Below, piece by piece: positions 50,700 through 59,578 of a DNA stretch of 64,000 nt. Each line of letters starts with the position of its first letter. Within the stretch, counting starts at the first letter, position 1. The position numbers were made by a program, and so were the translations under genes. Source of the stretch: JBBQYA01 sp031412335 (lineage in GTDB: Bacteria; Bacteroidota; Bacteroidia; Sphingobacteriales; Sphingobacteriaceae); contig JANOCT010000001.1 in NCBI GenBank assembly GCA_031412335.1, positions 202,201-266,200 on the forward strand, written 5' to 3'. The notes under the pieces are model-generated. The model was not told the DNA's origin and ran no database searches. It saw only the letters and a program-made list of their open reading frames with translations.

Positions 50700-52394
50700 T
50701 TATTGTTTTACTATGGTAAATACTACTTTTCTATTCTCTTTCTTTTCAGCATCTGTTAAACCTTTTTGCTTTTTTACTTGGAAAGCCTTATTGGTATTTC
50801 CAATAATTCTTGCTTCTGGATAACCAGCTGCCAACAATTCTTTTGTAATTTCTGTATAACGAGTTAGGCCAGCTGTTTTCCCTTCCGATGCATCTTGGTA
50901 CGACTCTACCCTAATGTTTACTGTTGGATTTATTTTAATCCATTGACGAAGACTAATTAATTTTGCTGCATTGGCAGAATCTGTCATTGCAACTTCATTA
51001 TTATCAAAGTACAAGGTATAGTCTTTCATATCGTACGTTTCTGCAAATATTTTAGAATCAAACGAACCAGCCATTCGCTCTGGCAAAGCCAAACCAGCTA
51101 CATAATTTTTACCTTTAATATACTTTCGAACATAGTTTTTAATATCCTCACGAGTTACTCGTTTCAAATTTTCCACATACGAAGTGTAATAACCAACGGT
51201 AGCAGATGCCCACCAAAAAGTAACTGTATGAATATAATCAGAAGGCTTTTCGCTGCTGAATGCATCACTCACTTCCAAATTAACTTTTGCTGTTTGCAAT
51301 TGCTCATCTGTGAAATAATCATCGTTATCCCATTGCTCCATGTTTTTATATAATTCACGGATTGCTTCGCCAGTTTTTGCTGGATTTGGTACTAGAACAA
51401 TACTAATTGGACCTGTTCTACGAGCAGTTTGATAACCCACATTTACTTGATAAGCTAAACCAGTTTCAATTAAAGATTGACTCAATTTAGAACCTTGTTG
51501 TTGTAAAATAAAACTAAAAACATCGGCTGCGTACGTTGCTTTTAAATCGCCACGAGTATCTGGCCCATGGTAATTTTGCATTAAAAGCGGCACTTGTGCA
51601 ATCGGCGATTTAATAACAAACTGAGAAGAGTACTCTAATGGCTTAAATTCTGGAATGGGATATCGTTCAAATGGATCGAAATCTGAAGCTTTCCAATCGC
51701 CTAGAATTCTAGCAGCCTCTGAAAATACTTTGTTATGATCTACATCACCAGAAATGGCTAACATCGAGTTGTTTGGATAATAATATTTATCCTTAATAAC
51801 AGTCATTTTTTCTGGTGTAGCACTCAAAATAGTAGAGTACAAACCAATTGCATTTTTGCGGTACCAGTTATCGCCCCAAACTTTTTGGTTCATTTTGTAA
51901 AAAAGCGAAAAGTAGGGTCCCGATTCATTGCGTTGAAACTCACCAGCTACCACCGGATTTTCTGTTTTCATTTCATCTTGCAAAAATAAAGGATAGCGAA
52001 TCGCATCATTCATAAACTGTAAACCATCGGTCAGCTTGTCTTTGCTTAACGTGCAAAAATAATTTACACGTTCGTCAGAGGTTGTACCGTTAAAAGAAAT
52101 ACCCAATTCATTTACCCGATCGAGGTAAGCTTTTTGGCTTGGGTAGGTTTTGTTCGCTTTAAAGAACATGTGTTCATACAAATGAGAAAGACCATTAAAT
52201 GCTGAATCTTCTGTGTAGGCTCCGTTTTTAACGACAATTTCAATCGTTGCCAAAGGTACATTAGCATCTTCAATTACTAATACATCTAGCCCATTAGGCA
52301 AGGTTTTCTTAAAAAAATTGGAAGGTAAATTTTCCTGCGCGTTGCTTTGCAGCCAGCAGCTCAGTGCAATAAGCACTGTAAAAAGTTTTTTCAT
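50700..52394 (-). CDS. M16-family zinc peptidase, active subunit, with OmpA-like C-terminal segment
   Basis: 564 residues. A signal peptide is followed by LPNGLDVLVIEDANVPLATIEIVVKNGAY and the zinc motif HLYEH (LSHLYEHMFFKANK near residue 68), with the downstream Glu in NPVVAGEFQRNE. The C-terminal 90 residues (IKINPTVNIRVESYQDASEGK... NRKVVFTIV) resemble a degenerate OmpA-like domain, an addition not found in ordinary M16B subunits. It degrades peptides in the periplasm or outer membrane together with the partner encoded three bases downstream. Confidence 0.92.
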   Translation of the reverse strand: MKKLFTVLIALSCWLQSNAQENLPSNFFKKTLPNGLDVLVIEDANVPLATIEIVVKNGAYTEDSAFNGLSHLYEHMFFKANKTYPSQKAYLDRVNELGISFNGTTSDERVNYFCTLSKDKLTDGLQFMNDAIRYPLFLQDEMKTENPVVAGEFQRNESGPYFSLFYKMNQKVWGDNWYRKNAIGLYSTILSATPEKMTVIKDKYYYPNNSMLAISGDVDHNKVFSEAARILGDWKASDFDPFERYPIPEFKPLEYSSQFVIKSPIAQVPLLMQNYHGPDTRGDLKATYAADVFSFILQQQGSKLSQSLIETGLAYQVNVGYQTARRTGPISIVLVPNPAKTGEAIRELYKNMEQWDNDDYFTDEQLQTAKVNLEVSDAFSSEKPSDYIHTVTFWWASATVGYYTSYVENLKRVTREDIKNYVRKYIKGKNYVAGLALPERMAGSFDSKIFAETYDMKDYTLYFDNNEVAMTDSANAAKLISLRQWIKINPTVNIRVESYQDASEGKTAGLTRYTEITKELLAAGYPEARIIGNTNKAFQVKKQKGLTDAEKKENRKVVFTIVKQ

Positions 52395-52955
52395 GTTTCT
52401 GTTGTTGAGATTTATGGCGAATATATCACTTAAAACAAATACAGTAAGTTTGTAAAGTATTTTTTACGGTGGAGGGAGTTGGATTGGGTTGAGTTTGTTG
52501 GAGATTTTAAGAATTTGTCACATCCTAGAAAAGTTTATATTTTAATTGAATAATTAATTATAGATTTATTATGCAATATGTTTGTCATGTGTCTTTTGAA
52601 TTCATTATTTAATACATAAAACTATGGAAATAAATTTTTTCGAAAATTCACAAATTAGAAACCTTTTAATAAAATTTATAACTCAATTGAAAAACAGAAA
52701 TATCGATAAAAAAATACTTTAAATAATTTTAACAGATTTTTATATTAAATCAATTTTAGGAATCTATGTCCATCCTATTCAACTTTCTATGAGTTAGTTT
52801 TATTATTTTAAATAACCTTTATATTAAGGATAAAAATTAAACCAATTTGCAGGTTTATATATTAGGCAAGGCCAAAAATTGTTCGAAAGATTTAACAAAT
52901 CGAATAGATAGACAATTAGAATATATTCGTACTTTTGAATATAAAATTACAGACG
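52395..52955. other. 561-base AT-rich intergenic stretch
   Basis: It lies between the divergent M16 operon and the toxin-antitoxin pair. Only very short frames are present: a 31-codon ATG frame at 52624 and a 39-codon TTG frame at 52847 overlapping the antitoxin start. Neither has a recognisable motif. No hairpin or repeat of note was seen. Confidence 0.6.
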
Positions 52956-53195
52956 ATGAAACTTGAATTTAACTTACAGAGTAAAAAATTGGAATTAATC
53001 CAATGGCTATCTACATTGGAAGATTCAACCATCATTGATAAAATTATTGCATTGCGAAAAAATGAAAGCAAAGATTGGTGGAATTCCATTTCCGAAAGCG
53101 AAAAAGAATCAATTGAACAAGGTCTGAACGATGCAAATTCAGGAAAATTGAATTCTCATTCAAGCGCAAGAAAGCTATATGAAAAATGGCTATAA
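52956..53195 (+). CDS. antitoxin of a RelE/ParE-type module
   Basis: 79 residues, charged and helical (KKLELIQWLSTLEDSTIIDKIIALRKNE), with the typical ending SEKESIEQGLNDANSGKLNSHSSARKLYEKWL of addiction-module antitoxins of Bacteroidota. The ATG at 52956 is preferred to an in-frame TTG at 52935. The gene overlaps the toxin gene by 17 bases, the standard arrangement. It should bind and neutralise the toxin and repress the promoter. Confidence 0.85.
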   Translation: MKLEFNLQSKKLELIQWLSTLEDSTIIDKIIALRKNESKDWWNSISESEKESIEQGLNDANSGKLNSHSSARKLYEKWL

Positions 53196-53484
53196 AATTC
53201 TTTGGACAGATTTAGCCATTAAAGAATTAGAAAAGACCATCGAGTATCTTGAAGAAAATTGGACAGAAAAAGAACTTCGAAATCTTTTTGAAAAACTTGA
53301 AGAAACGTTAGGTCTTATTTCTCAAAATCCAAATCTTTTTCAAGTTTCAGACATTAAAAAAGATATTCGAAGAGTTGTTGTTTTAAATCATAACAGTCTT
53401 TATTATCGTATTCAAAATAATCAAATTGAGATAATTTCTTTTTTCTCAAACAGTCAAAGTCCAATTAAAAGGAAATTAAAATAA
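53179..53484 (+). CDS. RelE/ParE-superfamily toxin
   Basis: 101 residues. ILWTDLAIKELEKTIEYLEENWTEKELRNLFEKLEETL is the ParE/RelE N-terminal helices, and the strand block DIRRVVVLNHNSLYYRIQNNQIEIISFFSNSQSP contains the conserved Arg and Tyr of the fold. Members inhibit gyrase or cleave mRNA on the ribosome; which one cannot be told. It starts inside the antitoxin gene. Confidence 0.88.
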   Translation: MKNGYKILWTDLAIKELEKTIEYLEENWTEKELRNLFEKLEETLGLISQNPNLFQVSDIKKDIRRVVVLNHNSLYYRIQNNQIEIISFFSNSQSPIKRKLK

Positions 53485-53828
53485 AATTTCGACCAACCGC
53501 CGATTCTATAGATTTCTGGTTTTTTATGTATTGAATATTTATTTTCTTGAAGAAAGTTTTTTTAGTCTCAACTACAGACATAAGTTGAAACTAATCGATC
53601 TAGAATATTTTTACTGAAGCATGGTTTAAGCTAATTTAGTTTTACACTACAAACAGTATGAGCGAAACTGGTCCCGCCTTAGTTAATTAGCCAACCATCA
53701 ATTCAACTAATGAAATGAAAGCATTTGTTAAATTTTAAATTAGTTTTACTAATTGGTGTTGATAACTTAAAATATTATATAAGTTGCAGAAGTATTTAAT
53801 GTAGTAGAAAAAATAAAATGTATTTAAA
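53485..53828. other. 344-base intergenic stretch, nothing recognised
   Basis: AT-rich sequence after the toxin gene. No frame over 30 codons with a motif, no strong hairpin or repeat was seen. Confidence 0.5.
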
Positions 53829-54794
53829 ATGAAAGCTATAGTTTATAGAAAATATGGTCCACCAGAGGTTGCCAAATTAACGGAGGTTAACAAACCGATA
53901 CCAAAAGAAAATGAATTATTAGTAAAAGTATATACATCTACCGTAAATCGAACTGACTCTGGTTTCAGAAGCGCTGAATATTTTGTATCACGGTTTTGGT
54001 CTGGACTTTTCCGACCGAAATATCCTACTTTAGGTTGTGAGTTTGCTGGTATAATTGAAGATATTGGTAAAAACGTTACAACATTTAAAAAAGGCGATAG
54101 AGTTTTTGGATTTAATGATAAATCCTTTGGAGGTCATGCTGAATATTTAACTATCGCTGAAAATGACGCTGTAGCAACCATTCCCGAAAACTTAACCTAT
54201 GATGAAGCTGCCGCAATAACAGAAGGTGGCCATTATGCTCTTGTAGATATTAAAGCAGCAAAAATAAAACCCGGACAACATGTACTAGTATATGGTGCAA
54301 CAGGTGCAATTGGTTCTGCAGCAGTGCAATTATTAAAACATTTTGGAACAATAATTACTGCTGTTTGTAATACAAAAAATGTAGAACTGGTAAAATCGCT
54401 TGGTGCAGATTATATAATAGATTATCAAAAACAAGACTTTACAAAAACAGAAAATAGATTTCACTTTATTTTAGATGCAGTTGGCAAAAGCTCTTTTGGA
54501 CAATGTAAACCATTACTTACTGAAAATGGAATTTACATTTCTACTGAATTTGGTAAAAATGGGGAAAATGTCTTTTATGCACTAACTACTGCAATTTTTG
54601 GAGGCAAAAAACTTCTATTTCCAATTCCATCAATAACCAAAAACGATGTTTTATTTTTGAAAGATTTGGCTCAAAATGCTAAGTTCAAAGCTGTGATCGA
54701 CAGGAATTATACATTAGACCAAATTGTAGAAGCCTATAAGTATGTTGAATCTGGACAAAAAACCGGAAATGTTTTACTGAAAATTGTAACTTGA
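53829..54794 (+). CDS. NAD(P)-dependent quinone-oxidoreductase-like alcohol dehydrogenase
   Basis: 321 residues of the medium-chain dehydrogenase superfamily: KAIVYRKYGPPEVAKLTEV, GCEFAGIIEDIGKNVTTFKKGDRVFGF, the Rossmann motif VYGATGAIGSAAVQLLKHFG near residue 157, and the closing EAYKYVESGQKTGNVLLKI. The structural zinc cysteines are absent, so this is the zinc-free quinone-reductase-like branch. The substrate is unknown; the gene stands alone. Confidence 0.9.
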   Translation: MKAIVYRKYGPPEVAKLTEVNKPIPKENELLVKVYTSTVNRTDSGFRSAEYFVSRFWSGLFRPKYPTLGCEFAGIIEDIGKNVTTFKKGDRVFGFNDKSFGGHAEYLTIAENDAVATIPENLTYDEAAAITEGGHYALVDIKAAKIKPGQHVLVYGATGAIGSAAVQLLKHFGTIITAVCNTKNVELVKSLGADYIIDYQKQDFTKTENRFHFILDAVGKSSFGQCKPLLTENGIYISTEFGKNGENVFYALTTAIFGGKKLLFPIPSITKNDVLFLKDLAQNAKFKAVIDRNYTLDQIVEAYKYVESGQKTGNVLLKIVT

Positions 54795-55154
54795 ATTACT
54801 TCACATTAATTTAGAATTCGCAACCAATTATTTCAAATCTTGGATATTAGAAATAAGATGATAATTATAATTTAATTGGATAGGATATATTCTTTGTTGA
54901 TCCAAATACTTAGTAAACGAATCCGTCACAAAAAATATGTCACAAAATTAATTGTGACAAAATATTTGTGACAAAAATTAAATTCTTGATTCAAAATAAA
55001 AAACAGAAGTTTCAATTTCTTCTTCCATTCACCATCACTTAATAAATAGATTTTAAGTCAACTGGATCTAAGCCTCAAATAAAAATTAATTTTTTTGTGA
55101 TTTTTTGATGAATTGTTTTACTAACTATTAAAGTAAATTACAAAAAACCTTTTG
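54795..55154. other. 360-base intergenic region with a GTCAC dyad
   Basis: Non-coding, AT-rich. It contains the four-box inverted repeat listed at 54925-54972 and the presumed promoter of the ECF sigma gene, for which no clear -7 box was found. Confidence 0.6.
54925..54972. repeat. 48-bp dyad of four GTCACAA boxes
   Basis: GTCAC at 54925 and 54939 face GTGAC at 54954 and 54968, all symmetric about 54948/54949. The inner pair GTCACAA-AATTAA-TTGTGAC is perfect; the outer pair GTCACAAA / TTTGTGAC is perfect; between them symmetry is partial. Overall 18 of 24 positions match. It lies about 180 bases before the sigma factor gene. An operator or a transposon-end relic are both possible. Confidence 0.6.
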
Positions 55155-55637
55155 ATGAACAGCGAATTTTTAAACACGATAAAAGAAAATGATGCAATCA
55201 TCTATAAATTGGTCAGAATATATGCTGAGCAGATTGATGATCAGCAAGATTTGTATCAGGAGATTATTTATCAGCTCTGGAAGTCGTACAAAACATTTGA
55301 AGGGAAATCAAAAATCAGCACGTGGATATATAAAGTTGCTCTGAATACTTCATTAGCCTATATAAATTTAAAAAAGAAACATGCTGGAAAAGTTGAGATG
55401 AATGATTCATTATTACAAATTGAAGACAAAACTGATACAGTTTTAGATGATAGAATTACTGAAATGTATCAAAAAATAAGAAAGTTAAATGAAATTGATC
55501 GAGCAATTATTTTTCTCTTTTTAGAAGGTAAAGACTACGAAGAAATAGCAGCAATTATAGGTTTTACAAATTCAAATGTTGGAACGAGGTTAAACAGAAT
55601 CAGACAAAAATTAAAAAACGAATTAACAAAACAATAA
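55155..55637 (+). CDS. ECF-type RNA polymerase sigma factor
   Basis: 160 residues. Region 2 is DDQQDLYQEIIYQLWKSYKTFEGKSKISTWIYKVALNTSLAYI; region 4 is EIDRAIIFLFLEGKDYEEIAAIIGFTNSNVGTRLNRIRQKLK with the helix-turn-helix. It directs polymerase to a specific promoter set. The ATG at 55155 is preferred to the TTG just before it. The next gene starts four bases downstream and encodes a membrane protein that may hold it inactive. Confidence 0.92.
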   Translation: MNSEFLNTIKENDAIIYKLVRIYAEQIDDQQDLYQEIIYQLWKSYKTFEGKSKISTWIYKVALNTSLAYINLKKKHAGKVEMNDSLLQIEDKTDTVLDDRITEMYQKIRKLNEIDRAIIFLFLEGKDYEEIAAIIGFTNSNVGTRLNRIRQKLKNELTKQ

Positions 55638-55641
55638 AAAG

Positions 55642-56241
55642 ATGGAACTAGAAAAAATGAAATCCCTTTGGGATGATATGAATGAAAATAATGTAAAAAT
55701 GAATAATCCTTTAAATCTAAACGATAAAGATATGTCTCACTTAAAATACAATGAAGAAAGTAAAATTTTCAAAACTGCTGAAATTACGGGATTAATAATA
55801 GCTTATATTTTCGCAGGTATTATTTTATACAATTTCAATCTGCTTGATAAATGGTATTTGATTATTTGCGGAATCATCCTGGTTTCTTATCTTTTATTAA
55901 TGCCACTCTACACCTTGGCTGGCATTAGAAGAATGAAAAAAGTTGATTTAGTAAAATTAAATTACAAAGAAGTTCTCGAACATTTTTACTCAGTAAAAAG
56001 CAGATTAAAACAAGCCGAAAAAATAAGTTTATGGGCAAGCCCTTTAATTTTTGTTTCAGCTTCGGCTATCATCACAAAAATATTTTTACATATAGATTTA
56101 TTTACTTATCAATTTAAATTACCTATTTTAATACTAATCACTTTATCGTTTGTAGGTGCATTTTTATTCAATATTTGGGTTTTCCAAAAAAGAGACTCTC
56201 AATTACTATCTGTGAAGCAATTATTAGAAGAAGGAAATTAA
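55642..56241 (+). CDS. membrane protein, possible regulator of the adjacent sigma factor
   Basis: 199 residues. A soluble N-terminus of about 45 residues (MELEKMKSLWDDMNENN...) is followed by four membrane helices near 48-66, 73-96, 130-150 and 160-180. No enzymatic motif. Such proteins regularly follow this type of sigma factor in Bacteroidota, and the cytoplasmic N-terminus could bind the sigma factor; an anti-sigma role is inferred from position only. Confidence 0.75.
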   Translation: MELEKMKSLWDDMNENNVKMNNPLNLNDKDMSHLKYNEESKIFKTAEITGLIIAYIFAGIILYNFNLLDKWYLIICGIILVSYLLLMPLYTLAGIRRMKKVDLVKLNYKEVLEHFYSVKSRLKQAEKISLWASPLIFVSASAIITKIFLHIDLFTYQFKLPILILITLSFVGAFLFNIWVFQKRDSQLLSVKQLLEEGN

Positions 56242-56252
56242 CAAACACGATC

Positions 56253-56432
56253 ATGACAGAAAATAAAACTAAAAATTCAGGAAATGGTATCGGCTTCGGA
56301 GCTGCTTTGGGTCTTTTATTTGGAGTAATCTACGGTAAAGCATCTGGAAATTTTTCTATAAGTATAGCAATGAGTTTAGCTATAGGTACAGCTATTGGTG
56401 CCATTTTCGATTTTGCAAAAAGCAGGAATTAA
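56253..56432 (+). CDS. small glycine-rich membrane protein
   Basis: 59 residues with two membrane helices rich in small residues (GIGFGAALGLLFGVIYG and ISIAMSLAIGTAIGAIFDFA), like glycine-zipper proteins. No family name was recognised. The ATG at 56253, 11 bases after the preceding gene, is preferred to a longer frame that starts within that gene. It is probably the last gene of the sigma-factor operon. Confidence 0.7.
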   Translation: MTENKTKNSGNGIGFGAALGLLFGVIYGKASGNFSISIAMSLAIGTAIGAIFDFAKSRN

Positions 56433-56623
56433 CTCAATACGTATAAATTTAAATTTTTTATTAACCTCAGAACTAAATTTCATTTAATCCTATTTTCACT
56501 TTCAGAATCTTCTCCCCCCTCCAAAATTTTACAACCTAATTTTCCACGCTCACCGACAAGCCAATCCCCTATTTAAACAAATCTTCATATTATTTTCCTT
56601 AAAAGTAGTTATTCCTAAATAAG

Positions 56624-56636
56624 AATGATTATCATT
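56624..56636. promoter_or_regulatory. Fur/PerR-type operator
   Basis: AATGAT-T-ATCATT is a perfect 13-base dyad matching the core of Fur-family boxes (compare PerR TTATAATNATTATAA and the Fur box NATWAT repeats). It lies directly before the Fur-family gene and katG, indicating autoregulation and control of katG. Confidence 0.65.
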
Positions 56637-56658
56637 GCAGAACAATTTTGATCAGCAA

Positions 56659-57090
56659 ATGACTAATTTTTTCAGAGACAAGCTACAAGAAAAAGGGCTC
56701 AAAGTAACTCCCCAACGAGTGGCCATTTATGAGGCTATTGTTACGTTAAGCAATCATCCGACTGCCGAAAACGTTATTGAATACATTAAAACAAATCATC
56801 CCAATATATCCGTTGGCACGGTTTACAAAGTCTTAGATTCTTTGGTCGAAAAGGAACTGCTTAGAAAAGTAAAGACCGAAAAAGACATTATGCGCTATGA
56901 TGCTGTTTTATACAATCACCATCATTTGTATTGTGCCGAAACAGATAGAATAGAAGATTACGAAGACGAAAAACTGAGTAAGCTAATCAATGAGTATTTT
57001 GAAAAAAATAAAATTAAAAATTTTAGCGTTCAAGACATTAAACTTCAAATAACAGGTAATTTTAATAATACTATAATTAATAACATCTAA
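56659..57090 (+). CDS. Fur-family transcriptional regulator, PerR-like
   Basis: 143 residues. The winged helix is LKVTPQRVAIYEAIVTLSNHPTAENVIEYIKTNHPNISVGTVYKVLDSLVEKELLRKV; the metal region is RYDAVLYNHHHLYCAETDRIEDYEDEKL, with the His cluster and Asp ligands but no second Cys of the structural CxxC. The ATG at 56659 is preferred to a TTG at 56635, because that TTG overlaps the operator. Adjacent katG makes a peroxide-sensing (PerR) role likely: under oxidation it would release katG. Confidence 0.88.
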   Translation: MTNFFRDKLQEKGLKVTPQRVAIYEAIVTLSNHPTAENVIEYIKTNHPNISVGTVYKVLDSLVEKELLRKVKTEKDIMRYDAVLYNHHHLYCAETDRIEDYEDEKLSKLINEYFEKNKIKNFSVQDIKLQITGNFNNTIINNI

Positions 57091-57095
57091 TAAAA

Positions 57096-59279
57096 ATGAG
57101 CGAAACAATGGAAAGCAAATGTCCTTTTCCACATGGACAAATGCAAGCAACAACAGCAAAAACTACAAGCAGCGGAACTACCAACAAAGATTGGTGGCCT
57201 AACCGGTTAAATCTAGGTATTCTACGCCAGCACTCTACCCTATCAAACCCAATGGACGAAGGGTTTAATTATGCTGAAGAGTTTAAAAAATTAGATTTAA
57301 AAGCTCTTAAACAAGATATTTTTGAATTAATGACCACTTCACAAGATTGGTGGCCAGCCGATTATGGACATTACGGTCCATTCTTTATTCGCATGGCTTG
57401 GCATAGTGCCGGCAAATACCGAATCTCCGACGGACGTGGTGGCTCAGGAACTGGTAACCAACGTTTTGCACCCATTAATAGTTGGCCAGATAATGGTAAT
57501 TTAGATAAAGCCCGTTTTTTACTTTGGCCTGTTAAACAAAAATATGGCAATAAAATTTCTTGGGCAGATTTAATGATTTTAGCTGGTAACTGTGCCTTAG
57601 AATCCATGGGTTTCAAAACATTTGGATTTGCCGGTGGCCGCGAAGATATTTGGGAACCAGAACAAGATATAAACTGGGGAAATGAAACAGAATGGTTGGG
57701 CGATACTCGCTACCAAGGCGACAGAGAATTAGAATATTCATTAGCTGCGGTTCAAATGGGACTTATTTATGTAAACCCACAAGGGCCAAACGGCAATCCC
57801 GACCCTGTAAGATCTGGTAGAGATATTAGAGAAACCTTTGCTCGTATGGCGATGAATGATGAAGAAACTGTTGCCTTAGTTGCTGGTGGTCATACATTCG
57901 GAAAATCACACGGCGCTGGATTAGAAAGTCATATAGGGCGAGAGCCAGAAGGCGAAAGCATTGAAAACATGGGTATGGGCTGGATTAATAAATTTGGAAC
58001 CGGAAAAGGTGCCGACACCATTACCAGCGGAATTGAAGGAGCTTGGAAACCAAATCCTACTACTTGGGATAATGGATATTTGGAAACCTTGTTTAAATAC
58101 GATTGGAAATTAACCAAAAGTCCTGCAGGTGCTCATCAATGGACACCAACTGACGACAGTGCCGCAACTACCGTGGTGGATGCACACGATCCTAATAAGT
58201 TTCATGCACCCATGATGACAACTGCAGATATGGCCTTGAAAATGGATCCAATCTACGAGAAAATTTCACGACGATACTTAGAAAATTTTGATGAATTTGC
58301 CGATGCATTCGCCAGAGCTTGGTTCAAATTGACCCACAGAGATATGGGTCCAATTGAACGATACTTAGGATCAGAAGTTCCTACCGAAGAATTAATTTGG
58401 CAAGATCCAGTTACAGAAGTTGCGAGTGAATTAAACGATGCAGACATTGAGGCACTAAAAAATATCATTTTATCTACAGGCCTTTCTGTTTCACAATTAG
58501 TTTCCACTGCATGGTCTTCCGCTTCTACCTTCCGAAACTCTGATAAACGCGGCGGTGCCAATGGTGCTCGAATTCGTTTAGAGCCACAGATTAATTGGGA
58601 AGCCAACAATCCATTACAACTAAAAATTGTATTAGCTACCTACGAAAAAATACAAAGCGAATTTGGCAAATACATTTCCATGGCAGATTTAATTGTCTTG
58701 GGCGGATGTGCAGCCATTGAAAAAGCAGCAAAAGAAGCAAATTATGAGGTCGCAGTTCCTTTCACCCCAGGCAGAGGCGATGCAACCCTTGAACAAACAG
58801 ATGTAGCATCATTTGCCGTATTAGAACCTCGAGCCGATGGATTTAGAAATTATAAAAACGAAAGAGCTACTGGCATTACCGAAGAAATGTTGGTAGACAA
58901 AGCCCAACTACTTACCTTGACTGCACCCGAAATGACAGTTCTTGTTGGAGGTCTTCGAGTATTGAATACCAATTTCAATGGATCTAAGCATGGCGTCTTT
59001 ACCAAATACCCAGAAACCCTAACAAATGATTTCTTCATAAATTTATTAGACTTAAGCAATACCTGGAAAGCTACGAACGAAGCAGGCGAAATTTTTGTTG
59101 GCTCCGATCGTAAAAGCGGAGAACCAAAATGGACAGCAACCCGTGCCGATCTAATTTTTGGTTCCAACTCAGAATTGCGTGCCATTGCCGAATTATACGC
59201 AAGCAGCGACTCTAAAGATAAATTTGTAAAAGATTTTGTTGCCGTTTGGGACAAAGTCATGAATTTAGACCGCTTTTAA
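57096..59279 (+). CDS. katG: Catalase-peroxidase
   Basis: 727 residues, two peroxidase domains. The N-terminal heme domain has the distal RMAWHSAGKYR (Arg, Trp, His) near residue 100 and the proximal His in VALVAGGHTFGKSHG near 262; the Tyr and Met of the Trp-Tyr-Met adduct lie in GLIYVNPQGP and NMGMGW. The C-terminal domain repeats the fold without heme. It removes hydrogen peroxide. Five bases separate it from the Fur-family gene, so the two are one operon under peroxide control. A G-less terminator-like stem follows. Confidence 0.97.
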   Translation: MSETMESKCPFPHGQMQATTAKTTSSGTTNKDWWPNRLNLGILRQHSTLSNPMDEGFNYAEEFKKLDLKALKQDIFELMTTSQDWWPADYGHYGPFFIRMAWHSAGKYRISDGRGGSGTGNQRFAPINSWPDNGNLDKARFLLWPVKQKYGNKISWADLMILAGNCALESMGFKTFGFAGGREDIWEPEQDINWGNETEWLGDTRYQGDRELEYSLAAVQMGLIYVNPQGPNGNPDPVRSGRDIRETFARMAMNDEETVALVAGGHTFGKSHGAGLESHIGREPEGESIENMGMGWINKFGTGKGADTITSGIEGAWKPNPTTWDNGYLETLFKYDWKLTKSPAGAHQWTPTDDSAATTVVDAHDPNKFHAPMMTTADMALKMDPIYEKISRRYLENFDEFADAFARAWFKLTHRDMGPIERYLGSEVPTEELIWQDPVTEVASELNDADIEALKNIILSTGLSVSQLVSTAWSSASTFRNSDKRGGANGARIRLEPQINWEANNPLQLKIVLATYEKIQSEFGKYISMADLIVLGGCAAIEKAAKEANYEVAVPFTPGRGDATLEQTDVASFAVLEPRADGFRNYKNERATGITEEMLVDKAQLLTLTAPEMTVLVGGLRVLNTNFNGSKHGVFTKYPETLTNDFFINLLDLSNTWKATNEAGEIFVGSDRKSGEPKWTATRADLIFGSNSELRAIAELYASSDSKDKFVKDFVAVWDKVMNLDRF

Positions 59280-59320
59280 AAGAGTACATTTTAATAATAA
59301 ATACAAACAAGAAGGTAAAT

Positions 59321-59396
59321 AAACCTTGCAAGCACCCTTAAAAAAACAATCAGAAATGGTTGGAAAGTTTTTAAAGGTATTTGCAGGGTTTTTTTG
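59321..59396 (+). terminator. long-loop stem with T-run after katG
   Basis: AAACCTTGCAAGCACC (59321-59336) pairs with GGTATTTGCAGGGTTT (59376-59391) at 13 of 16 positions over a 39-base loop, followed by five more T. It could be a terminator or a structured 3' end. Confidence 0.5.
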
Positions 59397-59578
59397 TTAC
59401 AGAAGGGATTGAATTTAAACTTAAAATAAAATTATAATTTAATGATTTGAAATTAGATAAAGAATGATAGTTTTGATTTGATTGATTTTTAAAAAAAGCA
59501 AAAATTACGATATAAAATGAGAGCTCGTAGAAAAATTACCAATGTTTACAAGACAATCTTAGAAATAGTAAACAATAA

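Noticed and set aside
52624..52719. 31-codon ATG frame
   Set aside because: No motif and strongly AT-driven composition.
52847..52966. 39-codon frame starting LQVYILGKAKNCSKDL, vaguely like a GIY-YIG start
   Set aside because: Too short, TTG start, lacks the second GIY-YIG motif and catalytic Arg/Glu; it overlaps the antitoxin start.
56175..56252. N-terminal extension of the 59-residue membrane protein
   Set aside because: It would overlap the preceding gene by 67 bases; the extension is an out-of-frame reading of that gene.
57371..59260. Long minus-strand frames opposite katG
   Set aside because: They are shadows of codon bias in katG; the products have no motif and there is no promoter.
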